A DNA stretch of 64,000 nucleotides, from assembly GCA_002049455.2 (NCBI GenBank), contig KV919013.1, positions 1-64,000 of the forward strand, read 5' to 3'. The notes below the pieces were generated by a model, which saw nothing but the letters and a program-made list of their open reading frames with translations, did no database searches and was not told the DNA's origin. A program made the translations under genes and the position numbers. This document shows positions 10,192 to 22,486 of this stretch, piece by piece (the first letter of the stretch is position 1; each line of letters begins with the position of its first letter). This DNA is from Porphyra umbilicalis (lineage: Eukaryota > Rhodophyta > Bangiophyceae > Bangiales > Bangiaceae).

Positions 10192-10996
10192 CTTTTTCGA
10201 GGACGCGCTTACCCCGATCCGAGCGCGTAAAGTTGTGAAAGTCCCGCGCCACCGCCAGTTCTTGGACCGGCATCTGCGCAAAGTGGACCGTTACGATCTT
10301 CAAGCTGTGCCGCCACCACCCCACCATCGTCCAACGAGGGCGCAATGCAAAGGCGAGGGGGAGACAGTCCAGCGTCGATTGGTCGCGGTGTCGTGCACCA
10401 GACAACGTCATCCGCGTCCACCAGAAACAGCAGTCAAGGACGGCGGAGCAAAGCAAGTCGCGCTGGTCAGCTTCCACGAGTGGCAAAAGCGCCGCATGTC
10501 GCCACGAGGGGAAGAGCACCGCACTGCCGCCGCCTCACGTCGGTGCGCCCTGACGCAGCCCTCCCCGCCTCCCCGCTGAGATACCGCCACCGCCGTTGCC
10601 GCCGCTCACGTACAGTTCCACCTTGGTGTTCCCCCTAGCCTCGATGCCAAAGTGGGTCAGGTAACGCTTTAGCGAGTTCTTGTGCAGCTTCGACAGGTCC
10701 ACATACTGCGCACGCGCCCATTCGACCACCGAACAAAAACACTTGGGCAACCGGGCACCGCGGAAACAACTGTCAGAAACCGCAGCGGCGGACCGCGGGG
10801 GCTCGGGCGCCAGCCGACGCAAGCGGCCACCCCAGACCTATCGCCACTAAATCGCCGCCACAGGTCAACCGTCATACTGTATTTCGCCTCCTCCCCACTC
10901 GCCAGCAACCGTCTGGACCCAACGTACCGGTCTAGGCACACCTGCTCCGGTCTTATCCTTGGCGGCCACTGCCTTGCCGCGGGGCTTGGACGTCAT
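10192..10996 (-). CDS. SAP30-like Sin3-binding protein, 3' end unresolved
   Basis: Three phase-compatible exons can be read on the minus strand. Exon 1 is 10996-10928 (ATG, MTSKPRGKAVAAKDKTGA), with donor GTACGT. Exon 2 is 10741-10610 and contains ARAQYVDLSKLHKNSLKRYL and THFGIEARGNTKVEL. Exon 3 is 10273-10192 and contains LAVARDFHNFTRSDRGKRVL, ending at another GTACGT. The pattern DLSKL, LxRYxxHF, K-E/V-L and VAxxF matches the SAP30 Sin3-binding domain, which tethers Sin3-HDAC complexes. The final exon is not identified and the exon 2 acceptor is weak. The function is inferred from a short motif only, so a different small nuclear protein remains possible. Confidence 0.5.
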
Positions 10997-13900
10997 GGCG
11001 AGCGGAGGTCCTCACCGGATGGCGGCACGCCACCCGTCGCGTCGCCCGCAGTCGCCCGTCGTTCCGCCGCCGCCGCCGGCGGTGGCGGCTCGAGCCGCCC
11101 GCGGCGGTGGCGCCGGGGGGGACCGCCGACGCGCACGACGCGTCGGGACGGGGGTTGTCATGCAGGAAGGCGCGGCCGGTAGGAGGGGAAAGGAGGGGAG
11201 AAGGCAGATGCAGAGGCAGGGCCAGGGAGGCTGGGGCGTGGCGGCCACCGGCCTCACAGCACCAAGGGAGAGGGGGAGGGAAGGAAGCGCCTCGGTGGTT
11301 AGGCCGGCCGCCGAGTGAGAGCCGGTCGGGGTTGGTCGGCAGGCGGGCGGGCGAGCCGCGGCGCGGGGGGGGGGCGGGCGGGCAGTCCGGCAAGCGAGCG
11401 CGGGCGAAGCTGCAGGCGAGGTGCGGGGGTCGGCTGCCTCACGCACGAGGGAGGCCCGCGAGCGTGACCGCCGCCGGTGTCCAGCCCCGCCCAGCGCCAC
11501 GCCCGCGGCGCCGACCCGCCGTGTCTGCCGCGGGCGCCGCTGCAGCGGCTTTGCCAGGGGCCACCACCGCGGGGGTGGGTCTGGGAGGCGGGGGACGGGT
11601 GCGTGGGTGTTGGGGAGGCCGGCGGCCTTGTGTTTCAGATTTGTGGCATTTCAACTTGTGCCGCACAGCAGACGAGCGGCCCGCAGGCCTTGGATCGCGG
11701 TATTCTTACAGTAAAAAGTGTCAGCGAACGAGAAGACATCCATGTAGCCTCCCAGATTCAATTCTACAGGTACATATTGAGACAAATACAGATTGCCGTT
11801 CTTTTAGAACACACGTGATGTGAATACTTCCTCAGTATAATTTCTGAGGCATATGTCGAGCAACAGACACGACTTGTATTTACCGGAACAAAACCAACTC
11901 AGTCGCCGAGGTGTTGCTTTACGCTCTTCAACGGACAGGCGATACGAAGGGGCTGCCGTCCATGCCAGACTCGGTGGTTTACACGCCTCCCCCCTCCCGT
12001 CGGCCACCGGGCTCTGTCCAACCCACGGGCCTGTGCTCCCCCCTGCCTCCCCTGCGCTCCCGCTCCTATCGCTCCGTCCGAGATGGTGGCTACCAGCTGC
12101 GACCAGGGCGCGGCCGCCGGCGCCCTCAACCGTATTGCCGCTGGGTGCGTGGACCGTGCGTTGGCCCCCATGCGGGTGAGGCTGGCGTCAAAGGTGTCCG
12201 ACCTGTATATCATGGGGATTGAGATGTTCCCGTGTTGAGCGAGCGGCATGTACCGTTTCCTGTATCCGCCGTCAATTGAACAGCCGGCCTGCGCCGGCTG
12301 CGAGAATACGAGCCGTGCGTATAGCCCCTATGCCAGGTTGTTGCGGTCGTTGCGCCAAATGCTGGAGAGGCCCCAGTCAAGTCGATCGATGTCTGTGCCC
12401 ATCAAACGCAGAAAAGCGCCTCTTTGTTAGACCCTGGACGCGCCACTTTTTACCGCAACGACAATAGTGCTCCTGCTCACATACTCCTCTCCAAAACAAT
12501 AGTACACAGGTACGCAGGTGTGTACTTCACACCAATGGCACGCCACCAGCTGTACACACGTCGAAAGTGTCACCGACGCAAGCAGAAGAGGTTCCCGCTG
12601 GGCGCCTTGGCCACCAGTACGGGCCATCTTTACCACACGTGACATCTGTCTGGTGATTGTCGGACGTTGGGCGTGCCGCCACCAACAGCCTCTTTCCGGC
12701 GACGGCGGCTTTCTCCCCTCTTTTCTTGCTCCGAGCAAACAGAACCAGGATATTTTCGCTCGTCACAGACACTGAAGCGACATCACATTGAAGCGACATC
12801 ACTGCGTGCGCTTGCCAGCCTTCCAAGTTGTATCCCGTAGGTCGCGCTACGGATCCCTTTTCTGCATCGCAAGGTCGCTGACACGTGCTATCAGTTTCAA
12901 GCGAGCGACCGCAGCTTTTTTCTCCACTGCTTCCCTTGGAAGAGGGGACGGGCAGGGAGGTCCTCCGTCACGGCCGAGTATGCAAAGCAAGCACGGACGC
13001 CGACGGCGAAGCTCGCGGACAGGGCTTCTTTCTTCGCACCACGCACGATGGACGCGGAGGGGCACCCGGAGATCCGCTGTTCCAATTTCGCTCCTTGGCG
13101 CGAGCGCTGCTGTGAGCAGCCTCGGAGACCAGAGGCGACGCCGACAGTGCGTGCGTACAGTAACGTGCGGTCTTGTCATTGATCCGACGCGTCGGATCAT
13201 CGTCAGCGACACGCCTCACACGAAAAAAGGCGCTGCGGCCGTCAAACCCATTCTGCCAGCGCAGCCGGATTTCCCACCGCACTGGCATCTACAGAGCCGC
13301 CTACGCTCCGGCGGCAGTCGACGCTGACCACCGCCGCGCCAGCCTCGTTTGCGACAGGTGGACGCGCTGCGAACGGCCAGAGGCGCTCCACCCTCTGGCG
13401 GGGCCCACGACCGGCCCCCTCAGCGGGCGGATGGCCAAGTTGTCGCCCGCCTGGGCGGCGCTCCCGTGGTAACCCGCCGCCACCCGGATTGGCGGGAGGC
13501 CTGCCTCGCCTCTGTCGCAACCGCTCGTCTCGATTTGATGACGGGGCGCGCCTGCCAAGTCAGCCGTTTGACCGCCGGCGGAACCCCCCCCCCCTCGCCC
13601 CTCCCTCCGCAGCAGAAGGAACTGTTGCGTAGCACCCCTTGGTGCGGTCATCATTTCTCGACAGGTTGATTTCTGCGCTAGGCGCCGCCGACCTTGATGG
13701 GCGACGCGTGCCGCACGGGGAAAGGGGGACACACCCCCCCCCCAGGGCCGGCGGGAGCGGCACCTCGCGTAGCGCCACCTGTGTCCCCTGACAGTAAACC
13801 CGCGGTAGCAAGGTGGGATGGCCCCGGGGGCGGTCTCTGCGCCAAGCGGGTAGCGGCGGGTCGGCGCGGGGCCCTCTGCTGTTTGCTGGTGCGGTAGTGG

Positions 13901-14603
13901 CCGTGGTGTGGGGGCAACCGGTGCTGCCACGCGGCGGGGCGGCTGCGCGCGGCCGTGCAGCCAGAGGTCGTGGTGCCCGCGCGGCCGCGTCTGTGGAGCC
14001 GACTCGGCCGCCGACGTTGCGACAGCGCCGCCAGAGGCCGCATTGGTGTGCGTGTGCGCTGGGGCGCCGGCTGTCGGCCAGCCTGCCCGCTGCTCCCCCC
14101 GGTGTACGCTTAAGTGCCGCTTGACCTGGAGTGGCGGGCACGCACGGCACGAGCGCGACCGTCGTCGAGCACACAGCTGCACGCGCACACTGCCGTGGTG
14201 CCGTGCACGCGGCTTTTGTGTCGGCGGGGTGTTTCGCTACCCCAGGGTGGTGGCGTTTGTGTGGCAGCTTCGGGTGCGTCGTCGGGCTGGGCAGCGGTAA
14301 ACTCGGCCGTTTGTTCCTGTCGTCGGCGCGGCGCGATCCATCTCGGTCGTCACGCGGCGGTGGGCACTTTGACGGCGCGTGGCGGACGGTGGATCGCGGC
14401 GGGTCTTTCCCTGGCACCTACCCAGTGTCCCCCTTCGTCGGTGCGCACTCGCTGCTCCCAGCCGCGTCGACCGCAGTCTTGCGGGGCAACCTAGCGCTGC
14501 GGATCTGCGTCTTCTCTTTCCCCCCCGTCGCGCTCCTGCCGGCCGGCCGCCGCTCCCCCGCTGCCGACGGCCGAGCCGACCACGCGCCACTACCCTGGCG
14601 GTC
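10997..14603. other. 3.6 kb intergenic, no supported gene
   Basis: Alternates between GC-rich low-complexity sequence and AT-richer patches (11640-11900, 12420-12560, 12730-12960). A 51-codon ORF at 12083-12238 is clean but unrecognised. At 12774-12803 there is a short duplication of gaagcgacatcac. No long ORF carries a recognisable domain or a clear splice pattern. Confidence 0.45.
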
Positions 14604-16888
14604 ATGGCGACCCAAGGGCGGGATGCCGAGCCGCGGCTTTCGCGGGACGACCCCCCCCCCCCCCCCAGTCCCCCCTGACGGCCCCCCCCCCCGGCGGCTC
14701 CGCCGGCCTCTTCTCGGACCACCTGTCGGCGGCCGGGTGGAAGAAGCGCATGGGCGCCGCCTCCAAAAGTGGCGACCTCCCCGCCGTCCGCGAGCTCCTC
14801 TCCCGCGCCTCGGACGGCGTATCGCGGCCGCTCAATAAGTCGTCCGCGACGGCCTTGCACGTGGCGGCGCAGCACGGGCGGCGGCAGATTGTCGAGGAGC
14901 TCCTCTCCCGCGGCGCCGACGCAGACGCCAAGGCCCTCGACGGGTGGCGGCCGCTGCACATGTCGGCGGCGGGCGGCCACGAGGGCGTCGTGTCGCTGCT
15001 GCTCGGCATGGGCGGCGCCGACGTGGACGCGACGGAGGAGGAGGGGTGGGCGCCCCTGCACGTGGCCGCGGAGAATGATCAGTTTGATGTGGCCATTACG
15101 CTCCTGCGGGCGGGCGGGGGCGTCGACGTGGCGCGCGAAGACGGGGCGACGCCGCTGCATGTGGCGGCGGGGAATGGGTTTGCGGATATGGTGACGCTGC
15201 TGCTGCGCAAGGGCGCGGCGATGGAAGCGCAAACAAAGGACGGGTGGACGGCGCTGCACATGTCGTACGTTTGAGATCGAGACGACTTGGTGGGCGTGGC
15301 ACGACGGGTTACGGGTTTGGAGCGCTGCCCTTGGCTGGGGGAGACCGTCGCTGGGCTCCTTGGGAGACCGGAACGCGAGCCCGCGCGATTGTTCTGGTGG
15401 TTCACTGTGAGTGGGCTGTTTCTGACGGCTTTGCCTCCCATTCTTGTTGTCCTTACTTTTCTGTGACGTGGTGTCGTGCTCCTCATCGGTTGGTCGCGTC
15501 TCACTCTGTCTCTTGATGTTTCCCTCCTTGTTCCCGCATGAAGCTGTGGCAATGGCCACTTGGCCGCGACCGAGCTCCTTCTGCGCAAGGGAGCTGCGAT
15601 AGACGCTACAGCGTCGGCAGGTTGGTCGGTACGTTTTTGCAAGAGGCGCCTTTTGGGGACGACACTGGGGAGGCGGTCGCTCCTGTGTCAAGCTGTCGTG
15701 GATTCTTTGGTCTTGACAGAGCACTTTTCTTGGGTGGAAGGACCGGATGTGAGTCGGCGTGATCCACCTAGTGGAATTTGGTTGCAGGGCTGCTTGGCTG
15801 ACATCTGTGCTCTTGTCCTTTTGTCCCTTTGCTTCTCGGTGTCCGTGGGCGCCTCCTTCCCCGATTGGGCGCGCCTGTTGTATCGATGATTGTACCAACA
15901 GTTAATCCACATGGCTGCCACACACGGTCACGACGTGGTCGCCGAGCTCCTGCTCCGTCGCGGGGCGGACCCAAACAGCAAGGCTGAGCAGCAGTGGTCG
16001 GCGCTCCACATGACTGCTTGCTACAACCACGCCGACGTGGCGGCGCTGCTGCTAAAGGCCGGCGCGATTGTCGACGCGCCTCGCTCGGACGGTGCCACGC
16101 CCCTCCACATTGCCGCGCGCAAGGGCAACGCCGAAGTCGCCGAAGTCCTCCTCCGCGCGGGCGCCTCGGTCGACGCGGTAACCACACGCGGGCACACGCC
16201 CCTGGTGGCGGCCGTTCAGTTTGGCCACACCGAGGTGGTCGCCCTGCTCCGCAACCCGCCGCCGCCGTCGGGCCCGCCGCGCGTGCCCGCCCCGTTGGTC
16301 GACGCGGCGACCGTCACGTCCGAGCCGGCCAGCGAGACGACGGCGCCGCCGGCGACGGCGGGCCGAGCGCCCAGCCCCGGCGCGTCGGCGGCCTCGTCGG
16401 TGGGCGCGACGGTGCCCCGCACGAGCGTCGCCACCCGCCGCCGCACCGACGCAGAGGTGAGCCTCGTAGACGACGCGTCCGCGCCGCGACTCGTGCGGGC
16501 GGCCACCGAAGACGGCGCCGCCGACGTGGATGACAATGGCGACGGCGTCGCGTCGATGGGTCCAGAGGAGGTGGCCGAGGCGCTCACCGCCTTTGTGTGC
16601 CGTGGCTTGCCGGGGCCGACCAAGCTCGCCTACCGCGCCGCCGTGCGGGCGGCGACGGCTGAGCACGACGTGACGGGGTCGGCAATCGTGTACGAGGCCA
16701 ACCCAGAGGAGCTCGCACGGACGCTTCTGGAGGGGTACAAGAAGGGCTCGCTGCCGCGCGGGAGCCTCGGGCTGACCGTGCGCTTCATCATTGAGGCGCA
16801 GCAGGCCGAAGACGCGGCTTCGCGGCGGGGGAGCACCGCGGCAGCGTCGGGCGCTCGGGGGGGGCGCGCCAGCGGCAGGAGCCGCTGA
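14604..16888 (+). CDS. Ankyrin-repeat protein, three exons
   Basis: Protein-interaction scaffold built of about eight ankyrin repeats followed by a variable linker and a helical C-terminal part. Exon 1 runs from the ATG at 14604 to 15262 (repeats with TALHVAAQHGRRQIVEELLS, PLHMSAAGGHEGVVSLLL, PLHVAAENDQFDVAITLL and TPLHVAAGNGFADMVTLLL). Donor GTACGT at 15263; exon 2 is 15544-15628 (GNGHLAATELLLRKGAAID); donor GTACGT at 15629; exon 3 starts at 15902 after CAG (HMAATHGHDVVAELLLRRGA). All phases fit. Each intron falls inside a repeat. The C-terminus (about 16560-16800) is helical with LARTLLEGYKKGSLPRGSLG, slightly SAM-like, but I would not assign it. The N-terminus shifts frame at C runs 14651-14666 and 14682-14692. 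Partner and pathway unknown. Confidence 0.85.
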
Positions 16889-17181
16889 GATGTACGACGC
16901 TGCCATGCAGCTCGGTCGAGTGCATTTGATCAGTAGGGCACCAGCGGTTCATAAGTGGTAGCGGACGTGAGCCACCATCAACAGACGGCTGCACTTTGTG
17001 TTGATGTGGGGATGAGCACGGCAGCGTAACGATGACCATCTGTTTGAGATGTGCATCTCCATGATTGGTAGCGGCAATAACAACATTACCATGCGCGGCT
17101 TGGAACACGAGCGTCACGGTCATCAGTCCCCACAAATTCTAGAACAAACACTCACACCCCCATCTCCACATCAAGGCCATG

Positions 17182-18497
17182 CTAAGCGAGCTTCTTGGCA
17201 GGCAAAGAGCCGCTCTGGTCCGCCGCCACGGCCCCAGATGCCTTTGCTGGCGCAGCAGTATCGGCTGGTTGCGCGCCCGCCGCCTTCTCCACCCCCCGCT
17301 TCTTGTACGAGCGCCGGTAAAAGTCGAGGAAGAGGTGGAAGAAGGAAAAGCCAACGGCCTGCCCAAACAGCCAGCCCCGCATCGACCCCGAGCAGCCACG
17401 GGCGCCATAATACAGCAACGGAAACGGCCAGGTGGCGGTGAGGTCAATGACAAACTGTACAATCTGCGCCTGGGTAATGTACCGCTTCCACCAACAGGGA
17501 ACACCAAACGTCGACGCCGTGTAGTAGCCGTACATGGCAACGTGTACGAGAGAGTTGGCGACGACGAGCACCCACGAGATGATCATGCGGGACTGGTTGT
17601 ACGTCCAGAAAAGGATGAGCACCACACAATGGTGGTAGACGTGTAGGAAGGAAAGGGGGCGCTTCTTCACGACCAACAGGACTGTATCGAGCAGCTCATA
17701 GTATCTGCAGCACGACGAGAGACAAACAAAAGAACCAGTGGTGCACCAGCACACAAGAGGCAAAGGACCAGCGCGAGCATGCTCGTTAGAAAGAGATGAG
17801 TCAGTAACCGGCTCAGACACCGATTCACGATGCGGCCAATGCAACCATGCGGAGGAGCACGAATAGCGACCAAGACACCAGCCAGTCCACCTCTGGTGTC
17901 CAACGCCGCCAAGCAACGAATTCACCCCAGCGGCACTCTCGCGAGCGACCTCCCCCGCTACTAGAACCCTTTCGCTGCCGAACCCGCCCCCCCACCACGC
18001 ACCGTCTCCCCCTCCACCCCCGACACGTACTTGCTGAGGTAAAAAACGTAAAACCACACAGCCAGACGCCCCGTCATGGCCGTCTTCTCCCGGTCGCACA
18101 CGACCGACACAAACCCGTGCCGCCGCGCATTGATAATCAGCTCCACAATGGTGCCGACGGCCATCGCCGCCGACAGCCCCGTCAGCAGAATATTGTGCAC
18201 CGCCGCCGCCGCCTTCATCCGTATTGGGGGCCGCGACCGCATCGTGCGGTGCAGCGCCCAAATGACGGCGAGGTAGACAAACATGACGCCGACCGGGTAG
18301 CGGAGGGAGGAGAGCGGGGCGTCGGCCCACGAAAAGTTGCGCAGCGACAAGTCGACGCACCGCCCAAAGAGGCAGAGCAGCTCCACGCGGTCGTCGTCGA
18401 CGGCCGCCGCGGCCGTCGTGTTGGCCACCACCGCCCCGACCGCCCGGGCCGCCATGGCCGTCACGTCGGGGGCGCCGCCCGCCGCCACACCCGCCAT
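17182..18497 (-). CDS. ELO-family very-long-chain fatty acid elongase
   Basis: Membrane 3-ketoacyl-CoA synthase that condenses malonyl-CoA with acyl-CoA in the ER. Exon 1 is 18497-18031 and exon 2 is 17704-17182; the donor is GTACGT at 18030, the acceptor CTGCAG, and the join restores LSKYYELLDT across the splice. Family signatures are all present: KxxELxDT (KYYELLDT), HxxHH (FLHVYHHCVV), NxxHxxMY (NSLVHVAMYGYY) and the TxxQ block (YITQAQIVQF). Seven or so membrane segments are visible. The last four residues, KKLA, form a dilysine ER-retrieval signal. Length is 329 residues, normal for the family. The HVYHH form is typical of PUFA-type elongases, but substrate cannot be read from sequence. 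Confidence 0.93.
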
Positions 18498-19560
18498 GGC
18501 CCCACACCACCGCGCGCCGCGAGCAGCCGGGTCACCAGGGGCAGGGTCGCGACGCGTTGCTCCCGCCCGTGGTCGCCGTCACCGTTGCCCCGACTTGTGC
18601 CCTGCTCGCCCCAGGACGCCCGCACTCGGCGAGCGGCGGGGGGTGCTGCGGCGCTGCCGGCAGCGACGCGGATACGGGTGGCCCCGTGCGCGCACGCCCG
18701 AGGTGCCGACGAGATACACCCGTAGATACTGGCGTCGCAGGTCAAGCGGCACGCACGCCCCCCGCCCCCCTCCCTCTCCGTGCACCGTGCGTGGCGCGGG
18801 GCGCGGCGGTGGGCGGCGCTTTGCCCGAGCGACGCCGACGCCGCACCCGAGCCGCGCGCGTCGCGCCCCAGTGACCCAGATCGGCCCCGTCGGTCGGCGG
18901 CGGCTCCGGGTCGCGCCGACGCTGCGGGTGCCGCCGAGCCTCACGTCTGGGCGCCGACGGGCGTGCGGCACGGGTCGCGGCCGTCGTGGCGATCCCGTTG
19001 CCCGCTGCAATGCGCGCGGCAGCAGCGCCAGCGGCGCGGTGGGGCGGGGCGATCGGTGCGGCAGGCGCCCGGGCCGGGAGCCAGCTCTCGCGGCACCCGG
19101 GTGCCGGGTACCCGGCCGCGGGGCAGGGTGCCAAAGGGGTCGAAAAACTGGGCCGTGGAGCGCCGGGAGCTGCCCGAAGGTGCGCCGCGATAGGACGCCC
19201 ACAGCCGGGCGACGGATGGCCACACAGGCGCGGCACAATGGCTCTGATTCGTCAAACAGAGACCAGTCGGGATCAAACGGGACGACTACAGTACACGGCC
19301 TTGGCCGTGGCCGCGTAAGTACGATTGTTTCTGATGGAGAAATGCAGAGAAGAACAAGGTGCAATTGGCGTCGGCGGGAAAGCCAGACACGCAGTACGCG
19401 AGCGCACACACGACGCTGCGGTGGCCGAGCGGTGCTGCGACGCGCGGATGGGAGCGCGCGCCTACGGGATCCCTTCCGTCTCCGCCTCGACCACAGCTCG
19501 AACAATCCGCTGGTCCAGCCGCCCTACCGCCCATGACGCCATCATGACGCGTCGCCGTCA
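18498..19560. other. Intergenic, no supported gene
   Basis: GC-rich sequence with overlapping low-complexity open frames on both strands and no domain. It should contain the promoter of the elongase gene at its left end and the 3' flank of the DUF455 gene at its right end. Confidence 0.45.
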
Positions 19561-20840
19561 TCACGCGTCACGCTCACGCGGAGGGCACCTCTGCGCACGG
19601 CGCCTCTGCCGCCGCTGCCACCCCTCCCCGCTTGGCCGCCGCCCGCGCCGCGCGCTGGGCTTTGCGGTTGCCCCGCGGCGGGGTGCCCCCCCCCCCCCCC
19701 CCCCTCCCCCCCTCCCCCCCCCCGCCGCCGCTGCCGCGGCCGCCCGCTCCTCCCGCCGCGCGCGCACCTCGCGCCCCATCGCTTCCGAGACGGGCAGGTA
19801 CCAGTCCTCCCCCAGCCCCGCCGCGTCCCGCGCGGCCACGTTAAACGGGGGCGCGACCGCGCCCGCATTGGCGTGGCGCATGGCCAAGTCGAAAAAGCGC
19901 GCCTGGGGTGACGCCCCCCCCCCGCCCCCCCCCCCACGCCCGCCTCGACGGCCCACACAAACCAGCGCACGCCCGCGGCCACGTGCGGCACCTCCTCGGC
20001 GGAAATGGCGCGCACGAGGGCGGCCGACTCGGCCCACCCGCCGCCGACGAGGCGGCCCGCGAGGCGGGGCCCCGCGTCGAGCCCCCGCGCCTCCTGCACG
20101 AGCTGCCCGAGCGCGAGGCGGGCCGCCAAGTCGGTCCGCGTCGCGTCGGCCGACGCCCACACCAGCCCGTGGGCGGGCAAGTCCCCATACGCCACGCCGA
20201 GGGCGGCGAGGCGGGCCGACAACCACCCAAAGTGCCGCGCCTCGTCCGCGGCAATGCGCACAAAGTCGGTGATAAAGGCGCGGGGCGGCGGTGGGTCCGA
20301 CGGCGACGGGGGCGCCGCAAAGCGGGACAGCGTGTCGGCCGCCAAGTCGATCGCGTTGAGCTCCACGTGCGCGAGGGAGTGGAGGTAAAACACCTCGGCG
20401 GTGACGCCGCTGTCTTTGGCCGACGGCGGGTGCGCAACGATGGTGGGGGCCGCGGGCCGCGCGGGGGTGGGGGGGGGGGGGTCCCCCCGACCGCCAGGGG
20501 GGGGGTGCCGGGGGCGGGGGACTCGACCGCGTGGAAGAGGGCGGTCGCCAGCCGCGCCTTTTCGTGGGGGGACGCCGTGCGGAGGATGTCGACGGCGAGG
20601 GAGGTGATGGTGGGGGGGGGGGGGGGGGGGGGAAGCACCGCCCGCGGCCACCGCCCTCGTCGCCATGGTGCACCCCCGGGCGGCAGCGGCGGCGGCGGCG
20701 GCGGCCCCTGACGGGGAACGAGCCGCCGCACCGGCCGGCGCCCAGGCGCGGCCGCACAGGCGGCGGGCCGACGGCAACACGACCGTCCCCGCGCGGGCGA
20801 CCAAGCACGCGGCAAAAGCGACGGTGGCACCCACCGTCAT
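19561..20840 (-). CDS. DUF455 ferritin-like protein
   Basis: Member of the DUF455 family (ferritin-like four-helix fold, function largely unknown). From the ATG at 20840 there is an Ala/Arg-rich leader that could be an organelle transit peptide, then SLAVDILRTASPHEKARLAT. The core follows: HSLAHVELNAIDLAADTLSR, ITDFVRIAADEARHFGWLSA, GVAYGDLPAHGLVWASA, LVQEARGLDAGPRLAGRL, SAEEVPHVAAGVRWFVWAVE and PFNVAARDAAGLG. Glu and His residues in HxxHVE, DEARHF and EEVPHV are the likely metal ligands. The tail is basic and low complexity. The frame shifts at a G/C run near 20461-20490 and at a C run near 19913-19943. Confidence 0.8.
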
Positions 20841-20948
20841 TGGGCGGGGCGGTGCGGGGAGGGGCGGCGGCGGGCGGCGAGCACGGCTGGGGGAGGCGGA
20901 CGGCAGCGTGTCGCTAGCGGATGGCGGGCGCGGAGCGGCGGCGGTCGT

Positions 20949-22216
20949 CGTCGCTGCAGGCGGCAGCCTCAACAGAACGCCATTCTGTTCGGGCGTCTGT
21001 TGCCGAACAGACGCCCAACAGATGCGATTCTGTTGCGGACCTGTTCGGTGCTAGGCGCTGGATCTCGGGATTTTTGGCAGAACCGTGCAGCACATGTGAT
21101 CGAGAACGGGATCAGGAGCTCCAGATTAGGGCTATTGGGAGAAAAGGCTTGCGAATACAAGTTGCAGTCCAACGTGGGCAGACCGCAGCTGCTTTTCCAT
21201 TACATGTTAACTGCACAATTCCTGGTCTGACGGTCTGAGCTAGGCTCTTGCGTCATGCCCACAAGACACGGAGCTACTCCTTTACTCGCTTCTACAAACA
21301 CGAGCCTCAACGCACCACCAATCCAACCTGGTGCGAACAAAGACAGAGAAGCCCCACGAGAAGTAGAGTGACCCAGTAAAACGGTGAAGCACACGCCCAA
21401 GACAGAGAAGGTGAGTGCGCCTCTTCCCAAAACGACCGCGTGAGGGAAAGCGCATGCAGATCATGATCACCGTCAGAGCCACTAGCGCTGCAGAGCCGAG
21501 GTCGTGCCACAGAAACAGTCCGCAGCAAGTCGTGGGGGGGGGGGGGGGGGGCTTGGGGGCAGGAGAACCGCGCGCAAGGAGAACGTCATGTAACGCACCA
21601 CAGGCGAGTGAGAAGCGCGCCCAGAGGCCATGCACCCACAGAGAAAGTGAAAAGGTTGACGAAGGGCGTTGACGTCAGGGGGGAGGCAGTGGAGCTGGGC
21701 AGTTCGTGGAACGAGTGGTGTTCGTGGCAGTCGGACGAAGGTAGCGGTTGCCCAGCTGGGAAGCCATCGGCCAATGGCACGTGGGTGGTTGAGAAGACGA
21801 GGTGGAAGGCTGCCTGCACGCTGGAAGGCCAGTGGACACATTGCACCAGCCCTTCTCCAACGAGCTACACATAAGGACAGGGCTGGCTGAGTCCTATTTA
21901 ACATGAAGTAGCGACGATGTGGCACTTCCTCGCACGGCAGTCCATGACAGGATGGCAGACATACCTTCTTTGAAGACTGAAACAGACTTAGGCATTCAAA
22001 AACTCACTAACCATCATAAAGAGAGCCGTTACTCGATCCAGTTCCTGGCAGTGGAGTAACCGACCCACGAGACAGACCAACAGCGGCGCCGAACAGATTG
22101 GCGTTCTGTTCGGCGTCTGTTCCCGAACAGACAGGCCCAACAGATGGCCTTCTGTTCGGCTGTTGCCCAACAGCGATTCTGTTCGGCGTTCTGTTGGGCT
22201 GCCGCCTGCAGCGACG
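20949..22216. mobile_element. 1.27 kb TIR element, no transposase seen
   Basis: The left end 20949-20981 (cgtcgctgcaggcggcagcc, then tcaacagaacgcc) is an almost perfect match to the reverse complement of 22185-22216, with one inserted base. Inside each end are clustered copies of ctgttcgg and its complement ccgaacag, forming many small palindromes (20970-21055 and 22090-22200). The middle is AT-rich and has no long ORF; a G run lies at 21534-21550. A clear target duplication was not seen. This looks like a non-autonomous DNA transposon with subterminal repeats. Confidence 0.7.
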
Positions 22217-22486
22217 GTCCGTCGTGGCCGTGCCCACGCCGGTGGCGCCAAGGAGTTGACCGTCAACTCTCGCGTGCGCGGGGCGACGCGAAACGATTTG
22301 GGCGGCCGCGCATCGCCACCGCGACGGCCGCGGCGGGGTGACGGTCGTCGCGCGCCGCGCTCACGCGGCGGCCGCGCGGCCGCATTGGCCGCAGCGGCGC
22401 GGCGCCCGTCTCCCCCCCCCCGCCCCCCCGGCAGCGTCTGCTCACCTGACCCCTCCCCCTCCCACCCCCCCCCCCCCACTCTCACC
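22217..22486. promoter_or_regulatory. CT-rich leader before LCAT-like gene
   Basis: The 45 bases before the ATG at 22487 are almost pure C/T, as seen also before the ERCC8 and serine-protease-like genes. Probably 5' untranslated leader and core promoter; inferred from position and composition only. Confidence 0.35.

Noticed and set aside
12083-12238. 51-codon plus-strand ORF with balanced composition
   Set aside because: It has an ATG and stop and reads plausibly, but the minus strand is also open there and no family, splice site or leader supports it.
19410-19510. ggtggccgagcggt, like the D arm of a Leu/Ser tRNA
   Set aside because: No matching T loop or acceptor stem follows at the right distance.
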